Assembly (NCBI RefSeq): GCF_905220415.1
Contig: NC_059564.1
Coordinates: 4,352,501 to 4,416,500 of the forward strand
Length of the DNA stretch: 64,000 nt
From: Colias croceus
Taxonomy: Eukaryota; Arthropoda; Insecta; Lepidoptera; Pieridae
Direction of reading: 5' to 3'
Part shown: piece after piece, positions 12,612-23,976 of the stretch
How positions within the stretch are numbered: position 1 is the stretch's first letter
How the letters are laid out: each line of letters starts with the position of its first letter
Translations under genes and position numbers: made by a program
Notes under the pieces: generated by a model
Databases searched by the model: none
What the model was told of the DNA's origin: nothing
Seen by the model: only the letters and a program-made list of their open reading frames with translations

Positions 12612-12797
12612 TCTGCTTGCGGCTTCGGCCACGTAGGCAAAGAAAGACTCGCATAGTTCTCATTCCCATGGGATTACCTAAATACCTAAAACTTATTCTA
12701 TCCCAAGTTTCAAACTATATTTCTACCAAAATTCATCCAAATAGGTTGAATACTTTAGGCGTGAAGAAGACACAGACAGAGTGACTTTCGCATTATA
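12612..12797 (-). mobile_element. Helitron-like repeat, subfamily A-like, diverged
   Basis: On the + strand it starts with CTTGCGGCTTCGGCCACGTA and AAAGACTCGCATAG, and ends in GAGTGACTTTCGCATTATA. It is clearly related to subfamily A but both termini are degraded. Confidence 0.5.
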
Positions 12798-13072
12798 TTA
12801 CCTAGTACGTATTTTGAGTTACATAGTGCTATGTTATTTTAAGTCTTCATAAATAGACTGGAAGTCTCAGGATAGTCGAATTACCTGAATGCATCGTTGA
12901 GCATTAATGTACAGAGTATTGAGTTCATGTAAATATGTAAATTGTCAGCTATTTTATAAAATTGGCGGCTAGAGACAAGGTATTAGATTAGCTATTTTTC
13001 ACTGTTTATGTATGAAAATTACCTCTTTAATTTTTAAATAGATGATGAATATTGTCCTCTTTATATGTAAAA

Positions 13073-13215
13073 AAGAGCGTGTGTGCCGAGTGCATGTGTC
13101 AGAAGTGAAAATTCCTTTTTTTTGATTACAGATACCAAAATCGCCTTAATCCATGACGTGACGGTATTGCCATGACGCGACGTTGAAATTTTACTCTCAA
13201 CGCGCCTAAAAAACT
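13073..13215 (+). mobile_element. MITE of the GAAGTGAAAC family (copy 2)
   Basis: Shares GCGTGTGTGCCGAGTGCATG, CAGAAGTGAAAA and CCATGACGTGACGGTATTGC with the copy at 8306. The 3' terminus is degraded. Confidence 0.55.
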
Positions 13216-13896
13216 TTACGTTTCACTACAACAAAATTAATTGTTCTGTTTATATATTATAGGTACCTAGTATGAAAAATTATATCTGAAAATATAATTG
13301 AAAAATTATCGACGTAATTCTAAATCATTTAATAAAACAGCATGTAAAAGCTGTAACCACCTAGCGTAATAAATAAACCATGTTAATACATAAAAACGTA
13401 CAAACATTGGCAATTTCCAAACATATTATCACCATTATGGCTCCTACGCGGCAAATTTATGAATAGTTTTCCAATATGGCGACGTAACATCTGTCACCTC
13501 TATATTGTCTATGGCCGGGACGTTTTTGCCGCGAAAATGTATTTACAAGCTGTAAGTATGGAATTTTATGACGCAATAAATTGGATATTGTCTTTTTGCG
13601 GCGTAATTAAATATTCTTTATGATTGTATGAATTAATATGTTTAGAAATGTATTTATGATTGTTTATGATAGGTTTGTTTTTGTTCTAATAACGGCTGTA
13701 ACGTAAATGATTGTATAAAAAGTGTTGGCATTTGTTTAGTATAATTACTTTTTAATTAATATCGTCTTGGTAATTTGGAATTTACTTTTTATGGGATTGA
13801 AAACAATATGTATTTATTATTTTATTACTCAGCAGCGCGCTTACTGTAGTGTCTTCAAAACGCCGGAGTAAATAATATATTATAGTATTTTGAATA
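13216..13896. other. Unique non-coding DNA
   Basis: No gene recognised. Around 13467-13545 (AATATGGCGACG, ACATCTGTCAC, CTCTATATTGTCTATGG) a block resembles 12285-12370. Confidence 0.35.
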
Positions 13897-14073
13897 AGGG
13901 CCGATTTTTCAATCCTTGGTTAAAATTTATCCGTCCAATAAAGTATGAAAGGAACATTTTCAAATATCACCTGTAAGTTGTCAAATACGGACAATTAGAA
14001 TACATTTTTGAAATGGTAGTTTAATACGTTATTCGATGAATAAGTTTTAACCAAGGATTGAAAAATCAGCCCT
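13897..14073. mobile_element. Tc1/mariner-type MITE with 29-bp TIRs and TA target site
   Basis: The left end AGGGCCGATTTTTCAATCCT... and the right end (reverse-complemented AGGGCTGATTTTTCAATCCT...) agree over about 29 bp with one mismatch. TA dinucleotides flank both ends (13895-13896 and 14074-14075). At 177 bp it has no coding capacity. Confidence 0.8.
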
Positions 14074-14476
14074 TAGTATATCAATTCTACATAGGTTTAT
14101 ATTCAGACAAACTCATTTGAAAACATTATTTAAATATTGTGTTTTAAGTAGAGATTTTTGAAGATAGAGCAAAAATTATGAACCTAATACCTACATTATC
14201 AACTTCTGAATGTTAGGTTCGATATGAAAAACTTCGAAAATGTTTGTTTTAAAATATGAAAATGCCTGGGTTTCATGCCGACGGATGTTATTTTATATAA
14301 AATATCGTTGAAGGTCATGAAGTGAGAGCAATAGGAAATATTTTTGGTTTTATTTAGGTTTTAACATCTCTCCCATGCTAAGTATGTATCATTTAGAATT
14401 ACCGAGTACCTAGTATTTATTTATTTAAAAAAAATCCTCCCTATTCCAGACGCATCTCTTAACGGTATATAGAATA
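14074..14476. other. AT-rich non-coding DNA
   Basis: Nothing recognised between the MITE and the Helitron-like copy. Confidence 0.4.
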
Positions 14477-14685
14477 CTAGCTTCCCGCTCGCGACTTCGC
14501 CCGCTTTGTCTAAAACCTAATGAATTATATACTAAAACCTTCCTCTTGAATCACTCTATCTATTAAAAAAACCGCAACAAAATCCGTTCGTTGCGTAGTC
14601 TTAAAGATTTAAGCATACAAAGGAACATAAGGACATAGTACCTATAGAGAAAGCGACTTTGTTTTATTTTGTTTATACTATGTAG
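14477..14685 (-). mobile_element. Helitron-like repeat, subfamily D
   Basis: On the + strand it begins CTAGCTTCCCGCTCGCGACT and contains AAAACCTTCCTCTTGAATCA, AAAAACCGCAACAAAATCCG and AGAAAGCGACTTTGTTTTAT. The same body occurs at 16912 (minus), 27777 (plus) and 42583 (plus). Confidence 0.6.
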
Positions 14686-15085
14686 TGATGTTATATCGAC
14701 AAAAACACTACTTAGGTACTACAAAAACAATTATTCAATTAGTTTCTAACATTTTTCAAACATAAAAATATCACCACAGCTACTAAATAATTTAGCTTTT
14801 TAAAAGCATATTTCGCAATAATTACAACAACGTGCCTTATCTCTGTTGGTGTGCGCACAAACCATTTGTATGTTAATAAACTAAGGGATGTATTGTTGAA
14901 CGAATTTTTAGGGTTGTCTATGGTCGTAACGGTATATTGGTTTGAATATTTGGAATTTGGAATGTTTTGCTGTGTTTTTTTAGCGTTAATTTTTACGTAA
15001 TTTAATGATAATAAGTTGAATGTAGAGCAAGTTTTTTAGACAAGTACCTACTCGATATATGTATTAAGTAATATCCTAATTTTGC

Positions 15086-15385
15086 CTCTAGAATAGAATA
15101 GAATAGAAAACACTTTATTGCACAAAAAACCAAAATTTACAGAAACGATATCTTATATATAAAATTCTCGTGTCACAATGTTAGTCTGCATACTCCTCCG
15201 AAACGGCTGGACCGATTCTCATGAAATTTTCTGTGCATATCGGGTAAGTCTGAGAATCGGCCAACATCTATTTTTCATATGTACCACGGGCGAAGCCGGG
15301 GCGGACCGCTAGTTACTTATATAATAAATGTACAATTTGGCGGCCTTATCGCTTAAAAGCGATTTCTTCCAGGCAACCTTGCCTC
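15086..15385 (-). mobile_element. LINE 3' end with a nested Helitron-like insertion
   Basis: On the + strand a (GAATA)n tail is followed by ACACTTTATTGCACAAAAAA, then, after an insertion, GGCGGCCTTATCGCTTAAAA and GATTTCTTCCAGGCAACC. This resembles the 3' UTR of a lepidopteran non-LTR element on the minus strand. The 162-bp insertion at 15151-15312 splits it. Confidence 0.55.
15151..15312 (+). mobile_element. Helitron-like repeat, subfamily C, full length with clean insertion site
   Basis: Runs from TCTTATATATAAAATTCTCG to GGGGCGGACCG then CTAG. The preceding base is A and the following base is T, so it lies between A and T of the host LINE tail, as expected for Helitrons. The split LINE supplies an independent check on both ends. 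Confidence 0.75.
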
Positions 15386-15890
15386 TACCTACTCTATCAA
15401 ATTTTAAACATTAATTTATTTGAAAGCATCTGAAAGCTTTACCAAGTAAGTAACAAGCTTTTTTATTTCTAGCTAACCCCGGCGAAGCTGTGGCAAGCAA
15501 CTAGTAATAAATAATATTATAATTATATTTTAAATAGGTATAATCAATTCAGGTTCAGCAATACAAGAGTAATAGAAAAAAAACAGACATATGAATCAGT
15601 TTTTCTCATTTTCTTCTTCATACCAATTTATATGGATATGAGATGGGAATCAATTAGGCAATTGTACAATTTTTTACTAATAGGTAGGTACGTGATATAG
15701 TTTTACACAGGATTGAACCCGGGACCTCTCCTCCATCAAAATGCAAGTAACTACTGTACCAAGAATTCATGAGGGAAAAAAGACATGTCATGTGCTCCGG
15801 TATTAAATTAATTATAACAATATTTATCTTTATTCTTTTGTAATGGTGTTCGTGGAGGTTTGGGGTGGTAGTGTAAGCGTAAATCTTAAA

Positions 15891-16184
15891 TCCTACTAAT
15901 ATTATAAAATGCGAAATTTTATTTATTTATTTATTTATTATACTTCATTGTACAAACATGAATGGACAAAGCAGAAAAGAAGAACAAAGTTTGTGAGGAT
16001 GGAGGATGTATGTTTGTTACTCTTTCACGCTAATACTACTGGACCGATTACAATGAATTTTAGCAAACATATAGAGTGTAACTTGGATTAACAGATAGGA
16101 TAGGTTTTATCCCGCAAATCCCACGGGAATGGAAACAAGGGAGTTTCTTTGAAAGCGCGGAAGAAGCCGCGGGCTGAAAGCTAG
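15891..16184 (+). mobile_element. Helitron-like repeat, subfamily A, with internal insertion
   Basis: Runs from TCCTACTAATATTATAAAAT to GCCGCGGGCTGAAAG then CTAG, flanked by A and T. An ATTTATTT-rich piece with TACTTCATTGTACAAACATG (about 15915-15990), like LINE 3'-tail material, has been inserted or captured near the 5' end. Confidence 0.65.
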
Positions 16185-16289
16185 TGAAGCGTAATAAATC
16201 AAGTTCAAACTTTTTATACGTTTATACATACATATTATATACCTAGTTTAAGTTAACTTATGAACCTAATAATAGTAATGTTTACTTTT

Positions 16290-16430
16290 CTTTTTCTCTT
16301 GTGTTCTATCCGTAATAAAAGGTTGCTTACAACGTAGCTACAAGTGACAACGTTCAAATGTTGCCTGGAAGAAATAGCTTATGACAGATAAAACGGCCTA
16401 TATTTTAATCGTTATAGGATCTGTATTATG
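16290..16430 (+). mobile_element. LINE 3' UTR fragment, sense orientation
   Basis: AATGTTGCCTGGAAGAAATA followed by a diverged GATAAAACGGCC is the reverse complement of the 3'-UTR motif seen at 15340-15385. It is a short relic with no coding sequence. Confidence 0.4.
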
Positions 16431-16911
16431 TAAAAACCCTTTTTTTTTTCCTCTAAATAACATAGAGAAAACCGCCATTAGGTACTTTTCCCCGTTATAA
16501 TTAAAACAATAAAAAAAATATGAAAGTTCATACGATAATATTTTAAAATACTTTTTATCAAATCGCTTCAACTAAGCTGTTATTCCCGCTATAACTACAA
16601 CCACAGAACCAGTAGATGAGGGTAATTCCAACTTTACGGGTGATTATTACCCACATTACATTTACCCTATTTACGGGGTAAATATATAATTTGATTTATT
16701 TGCTATTTGATAATTGTGTTATTTTTAAATGGAGCAGTGGGATAAATGTTTGACTCTATAAAGAATTTACTTAGGTAATAGAGAGGAAAAAATCTGTTTT
16801 GTAGGCATGTTTGTAGACATGTTTTTTAATGTACCTAGTAAGATACATTATTCCTGAATAAATGTGCTTGTTTTAGTTTTAAAAGCGGCAGCCGGCAGGT
16901 AATATTTAAAA

Positions 16912-17093
16912 CTAGCTTACCGCCCGCGGCTTCGCCCGCTTTGTCTAAAATTTAATAATTTATAATATACTAAAACCTTCCTTTTGAATCACTCTATCTA
17001 TTAAAAAAACCGCATCAAAATCCGTTGTGTAGTTTTAAAGATTTAAGCACACAAAGGGACATAGGGACAGAGAAAGCGACTTTGTTTTATACT
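16912..17093 (-). mobile_element. Helitron-like repeat, subfamily D
   Basis: CTAGCTTACCGCCCGCGGCT at the left, AAACCGCATCAAAATCCGTT in the core and AGAAAGCGACTTTGTTTTAT at the right. It is about 85-90% like the 14477 copy by eye. Confidence 0.65.
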
Positions 17094-18690
17094 AGGTATG
17101 TAATGATGATGAGGAAAATCTCTAGGACTCCACGAAAATCGATTACTTGATAATTATCTGCCAAAGATGTTTGTTTGGCTGTGTTTTAAATGAGTACCTT
17201 CACTCAAACCTTTAGCTTTCATGTATTTACCCACTCTTGGTATATTTACAAAAAATGTGCGTAACTATGTAGTTACCTATATAAAATCAAAGAAATTATA
17301 AATAAAATAAAATAACAGCTAGTATTATCACATGAGTACAAAGACGGGTATTATATACCGCCTCAGTCAACAATCTCGCTTGAACGTATTAAATCCATTA
17401 CAATATAGATAGGTATAAAATTCCTCGTAAAGAAAAAAATAAATAAACCCTCTGCCTAAGAGAATTTACAAACTAAAATGTCAACAACTATATAATTTAT
17501 AAAACCCTGCCGCCGATAAAAGCTCCTTGAATAAAAAAAATAAATGAAAAAAGTCCTTTATCGGCAATCGAAAAGATCCAAAGAGGTTCATGTTTCCTCC
17601 AAAAAAAAATAAAGCTGTACCCTCACCAAGTTTATACCGTACGATAACGAACTAATCTTCAAAGAGCCTTAAAGATATTTAAAAAACTATAAAATTGTAT
17701 ACTACCACCGTCGGCGCATCACACGCGCGCTAATAAAACTGTTTAATTTATATCCTGAGCCGAAAGTTGCCACACTAGTAATAATACGGCCACAACAACA
17801 TTATTCTGCTTATATTTAACAGGCAACCCGCCCGAGGCGCGACCTATGTATAGGTCTATCTAGTGCCGTGAAAAAATCGATGAGGCAACGAACGAGGCGT
17901 TTGGTGCATTCCTTTTTTAACCCGCATCGACGTGTGTGGTCCACGAGCGACGCGGCCGCACTGAATCTCGACTCTCTGTTCGAGCGGTAAATTCGAAAAT
18001 CGAACGCTACGGAATATTTTTTTTAATTTTCCACCGGCCAGCTATACGCGGTAAATTTGAAAACAAAAGTTAATTGGTAGGAAATTGTATATAATTTCAT
18101 TGTTTTCGTATTTATAACAGCGTATGACTCTATAACCCTAAAATAACCATTTTAATTACAACCCCGCGTAATTGGCTCTTACAATTTTGTGTAATAACGT
18201 CGAAAGAGGTGAATTATAAGTGAAGGAAATAAAAAAGAGGTTTCACTAACGACGTATTTACCGAAAATAGTTTTTTACATTAATTAAAGTTTTCAAACAT
18301 GGCCGTGATTAAATATTAATGGTGTTTATCTTGATTCTGGAAATTTCTTTTCCTTCGTGTTCAACGTGAATTAATAATATAAACACGTCTTAATAAGTAC
18401 GTTTATTTATTATTTTTAAACAGAAGTAGCCAGTAGGTGGCTCATTAAAATCTTTCGTGTTATTTAAATATTAATAACGTTGCCCGTTCTATATTTGAAT
18501 TATTTAAAATGTGTTCTAGTTATTTTATCCGTTGTTATTTAGGTATAACATTCTAAGGACGTAGGTATTTTGCGAGTTATAAAGCAGTCCCATATCCGAA
18601 TTAATAAAAATGCCTGTAGTTCCATTCGAATTAAGGGTATGAACTATGAAGTAGATTAATTTTGGTAAATACCTAGGTAACTAAAAAAAA
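17094..18690. other. Non-coding DNA containing a GC-rich, non-repetitive island
   Basis: No gene recognised. From about 17700 to 18060 the composition changes sharply (for example GGTCCACGAGCGACGCGGCC and GCACTGAATCTCGACTCTCT) and I cannot match the stretch to any repeat here. It could be an enhancer, an untranslated exon or a non-coding RNA promoter. This is the best candidate for an unannotated host element in the upstream half. Confidence 0.35.
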
Positions 18691-18868
18691 TCTATACCTA
18701 CTTAATATTATAAAGCTGAAGAGTTTGTTTGAACGCGCTTATCTCAGTAACTAGGTACCTACTGGTCCGATTTGAAAAATTATTTCGGTGTTAGATAGCC
18801 CATTTATCGAGGAAGGCTATAGATAGAGTATAGGCTATATTATATCATTAAGCTAAGTTGGTCTTAGC
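18691..18868 (+). mobile_element. Helitron-like repeat, subfamily B, left part (split by a TTAA element)
   Basis: Starts TCTATACCTACTTAATATTA and carries the GGTCCGATTTGAAAAATTAT and GATAGCCCATTTATCGAGGA blocks. It is interrupted at TTAA (18869-18872); a 3' portion resumes near 20044. Confidence 0.6.
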
Positions 18869-18872
18869 TTAA

Positions 18873-20039
18873 CACGTTCACTGCGGCACAGAAATATCTG
18901 TACTTTCCATTACTGCGTTACGGGTCGTTTTAAACCTTGTCCTATACCAGAGATTGTGGCGGCACGAGGCATATTAAACCCCACCGCCCGTAGGAGACCA
19001 AAATCGTTTTTTTGGCGCCAAATAAAACAAAGTGTGCGGCTTTTGTCGTGATTATTATTAACAATGAGTTCATTAACCTAAATCTACCGTCGCCCGTGGT
19101 TAGATTAGTTAGTTTAGATTCTAGGGGTAAAATAAAATGTGGGGTCTGATGTACCCCATACCGCACTGAACAATAGCAGATTTTCATATAATTTAGTGAT
19201 GGGAAAAGAAATATCGATTTTATTTAATTGTATTTATTTATCAAACTTATGGATGTTTTTCATTAAAACAGGCCAAACAATAGGTAATATTGTTTGCAAC
19301 CAGTGCATTCTGTGAGAATTTTCTTTACTTTTTTGTCAGCCTCACGACTTGTTAAGAAGGTGCGGAGTTTTTAGTAACATCCTACACGTCTCCTCTTCTT
19401 TGATCCCTTTAAGAGATGATGTGCCTTGTTTGTTGGCTTGTTGACTTGGGCAAGAGTTAAATTTTGATCAGCCATACACCGATTGCCGGGTGTTTTGGAT
19501 TTGCCGCTAGTTGATTCAATGAACAAACACACTAATAGTAATCATGATTATCAACCTATTTGAAGAAAGTTACTCAACATATTGTCACATTCACGTTTCT
19601 ATTAACGATATTTATTATAACGAGTAGTTAGGATGTTTGTAAATTACCTGTATCTACATTCAAGTCATTCTTTGTAAAAGCTTCAATAAGTTGTTCCACA
19701 AATAGTCTCGAATGCGTTGCACAACACTAACCGCGTGAGCTAGCTTAGGGTGCGGTACGAGGTGCGCGGTGGTACGAGGTGTTCGCAACCTCGTTCCGCA
19801 CTGTGTTAGAATTTTTATTTGTTCAGTGCGGCACGAGGTCTAAGAAACCCGGTATTAAGGTCGGTATACCATTGAACTAGAAATCAATAGCACATCTCAG
19901 ATATATAGATATCACTTTCCTACACTGAACCAGATGGAAGTTATGCCTCCCGCACGACAGAGAAGTTTACGTTTTTTCCTACCGCTATAACGACGAGACA
20001 CGGACAGGGTGTTTCAAGCCCTGTTTCGCAGCTAACGTG
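18873..20039. mobile_element. piggyBac-like non-autonomous element with TTAA target sites
   Basis: TTAA at 18869-18872 and at 20040-20043 flanks ends CACGTTCACTGCGGCACAG and (reverse complement of the right end) CACGTTAGCTGCGAAACAG, an imperfect 19-bp TIR. Internal CGGTACGAGGT and GCGGCACGAGG motifs recur in both orientations near the right end, like subterminal repeats. A minus-strand open frame of about 80 codons near the left end resembles nothing I know. TTAA duplication is the piggyBac hallmark; assignment is by target site and architecture, not by a transposase. Confidence 0.6.
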
Positions 20040-20043
20040 TTAA

Positions 20044-20121
20044 TGATATAATATAGCCTATAAGCAGAGGCGGCTCGTATAGGAGCGGAGCAATGCGGGT
20101 AAAACTGCGGGGCGCAGCTAA
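20044..20121 (+). mobile_element. Helitron-like repeat, subfamily B, right part
   Basis: GGAGCGGAGCAATGCGGGTA and ACTGCGGGGCGCAGCTA form the 3' end of the copy that starts at 18691. Immediately after the TTAA the sequence first reads TGATATAATATAGCCTATA, which is inverted relative to the left flank, so the split is not a simple insertion. Confidence 0.55.
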
Positions 20122-20534
20122 GTTCAGACACCTACCTACCTACCTATACAAGGCCTGGTTCAATTTTATTATAAATAATTAATATAGGTAGTTGCATTTA
20201 GCTCGAAGTATTTTATGAAATACGATGCAGTTGCCACATTTTAATAGGATAATAACAGTGTTGCCATCGCCTCGAAATTACCCAGTTAGTGTTGCCGTTT
20301 TATGAAACCTATTGTGTTTAAATAAAGTGCTGTTTTGCATGAAATTACCAGTTAATTGTTCAATTTTAGTACTTATCATAATAAGGTTTTGTTAAGCTTC
20401 TGTAGTGTTCATTTTTATTTTCCATATTAATTTACCTAATGATAGTTTAGCGTTTGTTTGTATGCGATTATATCAAGAATTAATTGAAATTGAAAAATTA
20501 TTTAGTGTATCTGAGTAGGTACTATGTAGGTAAG

Positions 20535-20778
20535 TCTTACTAATATTATAAATGCGAAAGTTTGTGTGTGTGTGTGTGTGTTAAATTTATAATTAGGTAC
20601 CTAGGTACTCTTACACGCAAATATTATCTACTGAACCGATTACAATGAAATTTAGCACACATACATAACTAACTTGGATTAACACATAGGATAGGTTTAT
20701 CCCGGAAATCCCACGGGAACGGGAACTATGCGGATTTTTTCTTTGAAAACGCTGGCGAAGCCGCGTGCGGGAAGCTAG
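20535..20778 (+). mobile_element. Helitron-like repeat, subfamily A, full length
   Basis: Runs from TCTTACTAATATTATAAATG via a (TG)n run, CCCGGAAATCCCACGGGAAC and GGCGAAGCCGCGTGCGGGAA to CTAG-T. Confidence 0.7.
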
Positions 20779-21667
20779 TTAATATTATTCAGAAATAGGC
20801 TTTATATACCTATGGCTTTAATACCAAAACTTTCAACCTCAAAACTTTACAAGAAACGGTAACAATGTTTGTTACAGATACTTACAAATTTAAAAAAGTG
20901 CACACAAAATACCTTAACATTTAAATTAAAAACACAAAACAACGCCATAAATTCGGCACGCGTAAAACGGTAGAAGGAAAACAAGGGAACAATACAACAA
21001 AGGTTCTTACAATCCAGTTTGTGTAATTAGCAACGCCCTATTTGTCTATACGCAGGTGACAATGACATTTCCGAGCTTTGAGCTGTCAAAATAACGTCAA
21101 TTTTTTTTCCTCTTCTTGGCGAGAAACGTCAATATTTTGGCGCGATTCGTGACGCCGCGGGCGTTTCGCACAGATAAACAATTTTAACTTTTTCTTTACG
21201 CACTGCCCGTGGGCAAAGACTTAATTTTTTTTTTCGAAAATGACATTTAACGTGTCGAAGTAAGGAGTATTTTTGTTAAATGCCAATTACGTTACGCTCC
21301 GCGTTAATGAATCGGGTTAAGTTCTTAGAACGGTAAAGTTGTGTACTTATTGTGTGAGCCGTTGTGGCCAAATTGATTATCAGGTGAAATATTTTATTTG
21401 ACGTGTTTTGTGTAAATTATGCGTTTTCATGGCGCGTGTGAAATCTTATTGTTGAAATGTTTTGGTTATTTTGCATTGTTGTATTTAGTTTGTGTTGTGG
21501 TTAGACTATTAGGATGTAAGGTAGGTATATACCTAAACAAAATATTTTGTAATGAAATTTAATATGGATAAATGGACAAAGCAAATTAATTTTACGACAT
21601 CAGTATATGCCATAATGTGATTAATACCGAGAAGACTATTCAATTAAATGGCTAACAGCTAGGTATA
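20779..21667. other. Non-coding DNA
   Basis: No gene recognised. Around 21060-21170 lie GAGCTGTCAAAATAACGTCA, TTTTGGCGCGATTCGTGACG and other CG-rich words that recur in other unique blocks of this window. Confidence 0.35.
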
Positions 21668-23109
21668 CAGGGTGTAATCGTTAAGTGTGCACTGGCGATT
21701 ATTCCGTAACTATTACAGATATCAAAAAACTTTAAACTGATATCGAAAGTATTTAACCTAATGAGTAAAATGGCCATAATAAATTTTTAAAAATAAAACG
21801 AGAAATATATAAAAAAATAACTTGAAACCCTCCCATACATTTAGTATGAGATACGAATATCCCATGTACATGGGTTGATCCAAAAGTAATGATAATCAAT
21901 ATTAAACAAGGTCATTACAGTTATAATAATTATGTAGTTCTCTAGATAGTCTTCTAACTAGAAAATATACTTCAATATTTTTTTTCCTAAACTTAAAAAA
22001 AAAAACTTTGACTTCATCCGCAAAAACCCCTCCACGCGGCCATCACTTCGCTGTCGTCTTAAATAATTTATTGCTAAGAAAGTGTTTCTTGTGCCGAGGA
22101 AAGAGATAAAAGTAAATAGGAGCTAGATCTTAAAAAATAGGGTAGACGTGTTCAAGCATTTGGAATGCCGATTTTTGAATGACGCTTTGTGATCTGGTGC
22201 GTTGTCTTGGTGAAACAGCGTTCAGGTCCGCAGTTTGCCATGTCTCTTTTCCTTACTAACCGCAAACTTTTAATTTGGTCTGTTTAGTGAGAGCCCAATA
22301 AAGTGGCTACCTTTTTAAAATATTCCACCATAATTATTTCTTCAGCGTCCCAAAAAACTACCGCTTTAATCTTACCTACTGATTTTCACTTTGAATTTCT
22401 TCATCGTCACTTTGGAAGCTCGCATCCAGGACATTGATTGTTTTTTGGTTTCAGCATAAACATGGTGAACTCGGGTAACGTCCATGATCACAAAACGTGA
22501 CAAAAAATTATCCTGATATCATTAAAAAATTTAGAAATTTACCCTCTACATGTCGAATCGTTGTTTCTTCTTTTCGTCGGGAAACATTCTGGCACGCACG
22601 GTTCACATTCAAATTAATGTAAATAATTGGAAACGTGGCCTGTTGATACGATTTTTTTGTGATTACTTAGCGAATACATGAGCAAGCAAAAAACATTTGT
22701 TTTATATTTTTATGTGCACAGGAAATACCCAATTATCATTACTTTTGAATCAACCTAGTACATTTAATATGAAAGATTTTAGCTTTTTCTTTCTTTTTTT
22801 GGTTTTCTGCTTTAATTACTTCGCAAATTTGAAGGGAAGTTCATTTGGAAACTATAAATGGAGCTCCTCCTTGTATTGCACAATGAGGACATCACTTCGA
22901 AAATCTGCTATGAATACAAAATGTATGGGAAATAAAATGTATGGGAGCGTTTAATGTAACATTTTTGGATATTTCTCGTTTTATTTTTAAAAATTTATTA
23001 TGGCCATTTTACTCATTAGGTTAAGTACTTTCGATATCAGTTTAAAGTTTTTTGGTATCTGCAATAGTTACGGAATAATCGCTTGTGCACACTTAACGAT
23101 TACACCCTG
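21668..23109. mobile_element. DNA transposon with 141-bp terminal inverted repeats
   Basis: 21668-21808 and 22969-23109 are reverse complements over 141 bp with only a handful of mismatches; the outer end is CAGGGTGTAATCGTTAAGTG. TATA flanks both sides (target TA or TATA). The 1.4-kb element has no intact gene, but on the minus strand around 22186-22219 it encodes a mariner-like HQDNAPDHKA block, so it contains or captured a dead mariner. The superfamily of the long-TIR shell is unresolved. Confidence 0.75.
22030..22560 (-). pseudogene. Mariner-like transposase remnant
   Basis: Translating the minus strand near 22186-22219 gives FHQDNAPDHKASFKNRHS, which matches the second catalytic Asp motif (HxDNAxxHK) of mariner transposases. 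Frames are broken on both sides and no complete protein exists. It lies wholly inside the 141-bp-TIR element. Confidence 0.55.
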
Positions 23110-23139
23110 TATAAGTACCTAGTAGAATGGATGGATTAA

Positions 23140-23720
23140 ATCTGGCAATATTAAATATTATGTCGACTAAATGTGTAATTAACTTGCAAATAAATACCAA
23201 GATATTAAACTAGGTAGGTACCTAGGCACCTACCTATAAATCAGATTCTTTAAAAATTGTTAAAATCATTTCAGTTATCAGTCCACATCTTCTTTATTAT
23301 TTTATAATTTAGGTGGGTAACTACTAACTATACCTACCTAGGTACCTAGATACACTTAGGTATTTCAAAAAATAAGAATTATAAGAAGGTTCAGCTATCA
23401 GTAGGTACCTGCCTAGGTATTCAATAACAGTGCTAACCACAGATCACAGAAAGCTAACGATAATTAGGTACCTATAGGTACCTAGTACCTACCTACCTAC
23501 TTATTATTCTGTGACAGTGCCTGAATTTTTCGACAAAGGGCGTCGATTCGATTTCCTCTAGTTACCAGAATACTGACATTATAATAATACCTATGTAAGT
23601 AGGCATATAATGTAACCTACTTATGTACCTACTACCTACCTACCTATCTACAAAGAATATGTTTTAGTTGGTAGCATAGGTTGGTACTTGGTAGGTACCT
23701 AGGTAGGTAGGTACCTAGAT
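23140..23720. repeat. TAGG/CCTA simple-sequence islands
   Basis: Many runs of GGTAGGTACCTACCTAGG-type sequence are interspersed with AT-rich DNA. The motif is a self-complementary tetranucleotide mix and recurs at lower density at 25250-25330, 26340-26370, 28600-28670 and 30250-30320. Confidence 0.75.
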
Positions 23721-23976
23721 TATCCAAATTGACTATAGTTTCCCACAAGAAAAGCCGCGGGCTGAATATATTTAAAGAGTAAATTCTATCATCTACCTAT
23801 GCTTAGGTAATAAATAATGCTATGAAGGTATGTTTGTCTGTCTGTCTCCAAAACGGTCGAATTTTATTGCTTTTTAATTGCCTCTTTTTGCACGTTAGCG
23901 TGTAATTAACTAGGTATGTTAATTAAATTCAAATGTTTTTATCAGTTCCTTAGAAATTTAATTATTTATTTAATCA

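Noticed and set aside
23140..23720. Possible CRISPR-like or satellite array in TAGG-rich DNA
   Set aside because: Units are irregular tetranucleotide mixtures without constant repeats and spacers, in a eukaryotic genome.
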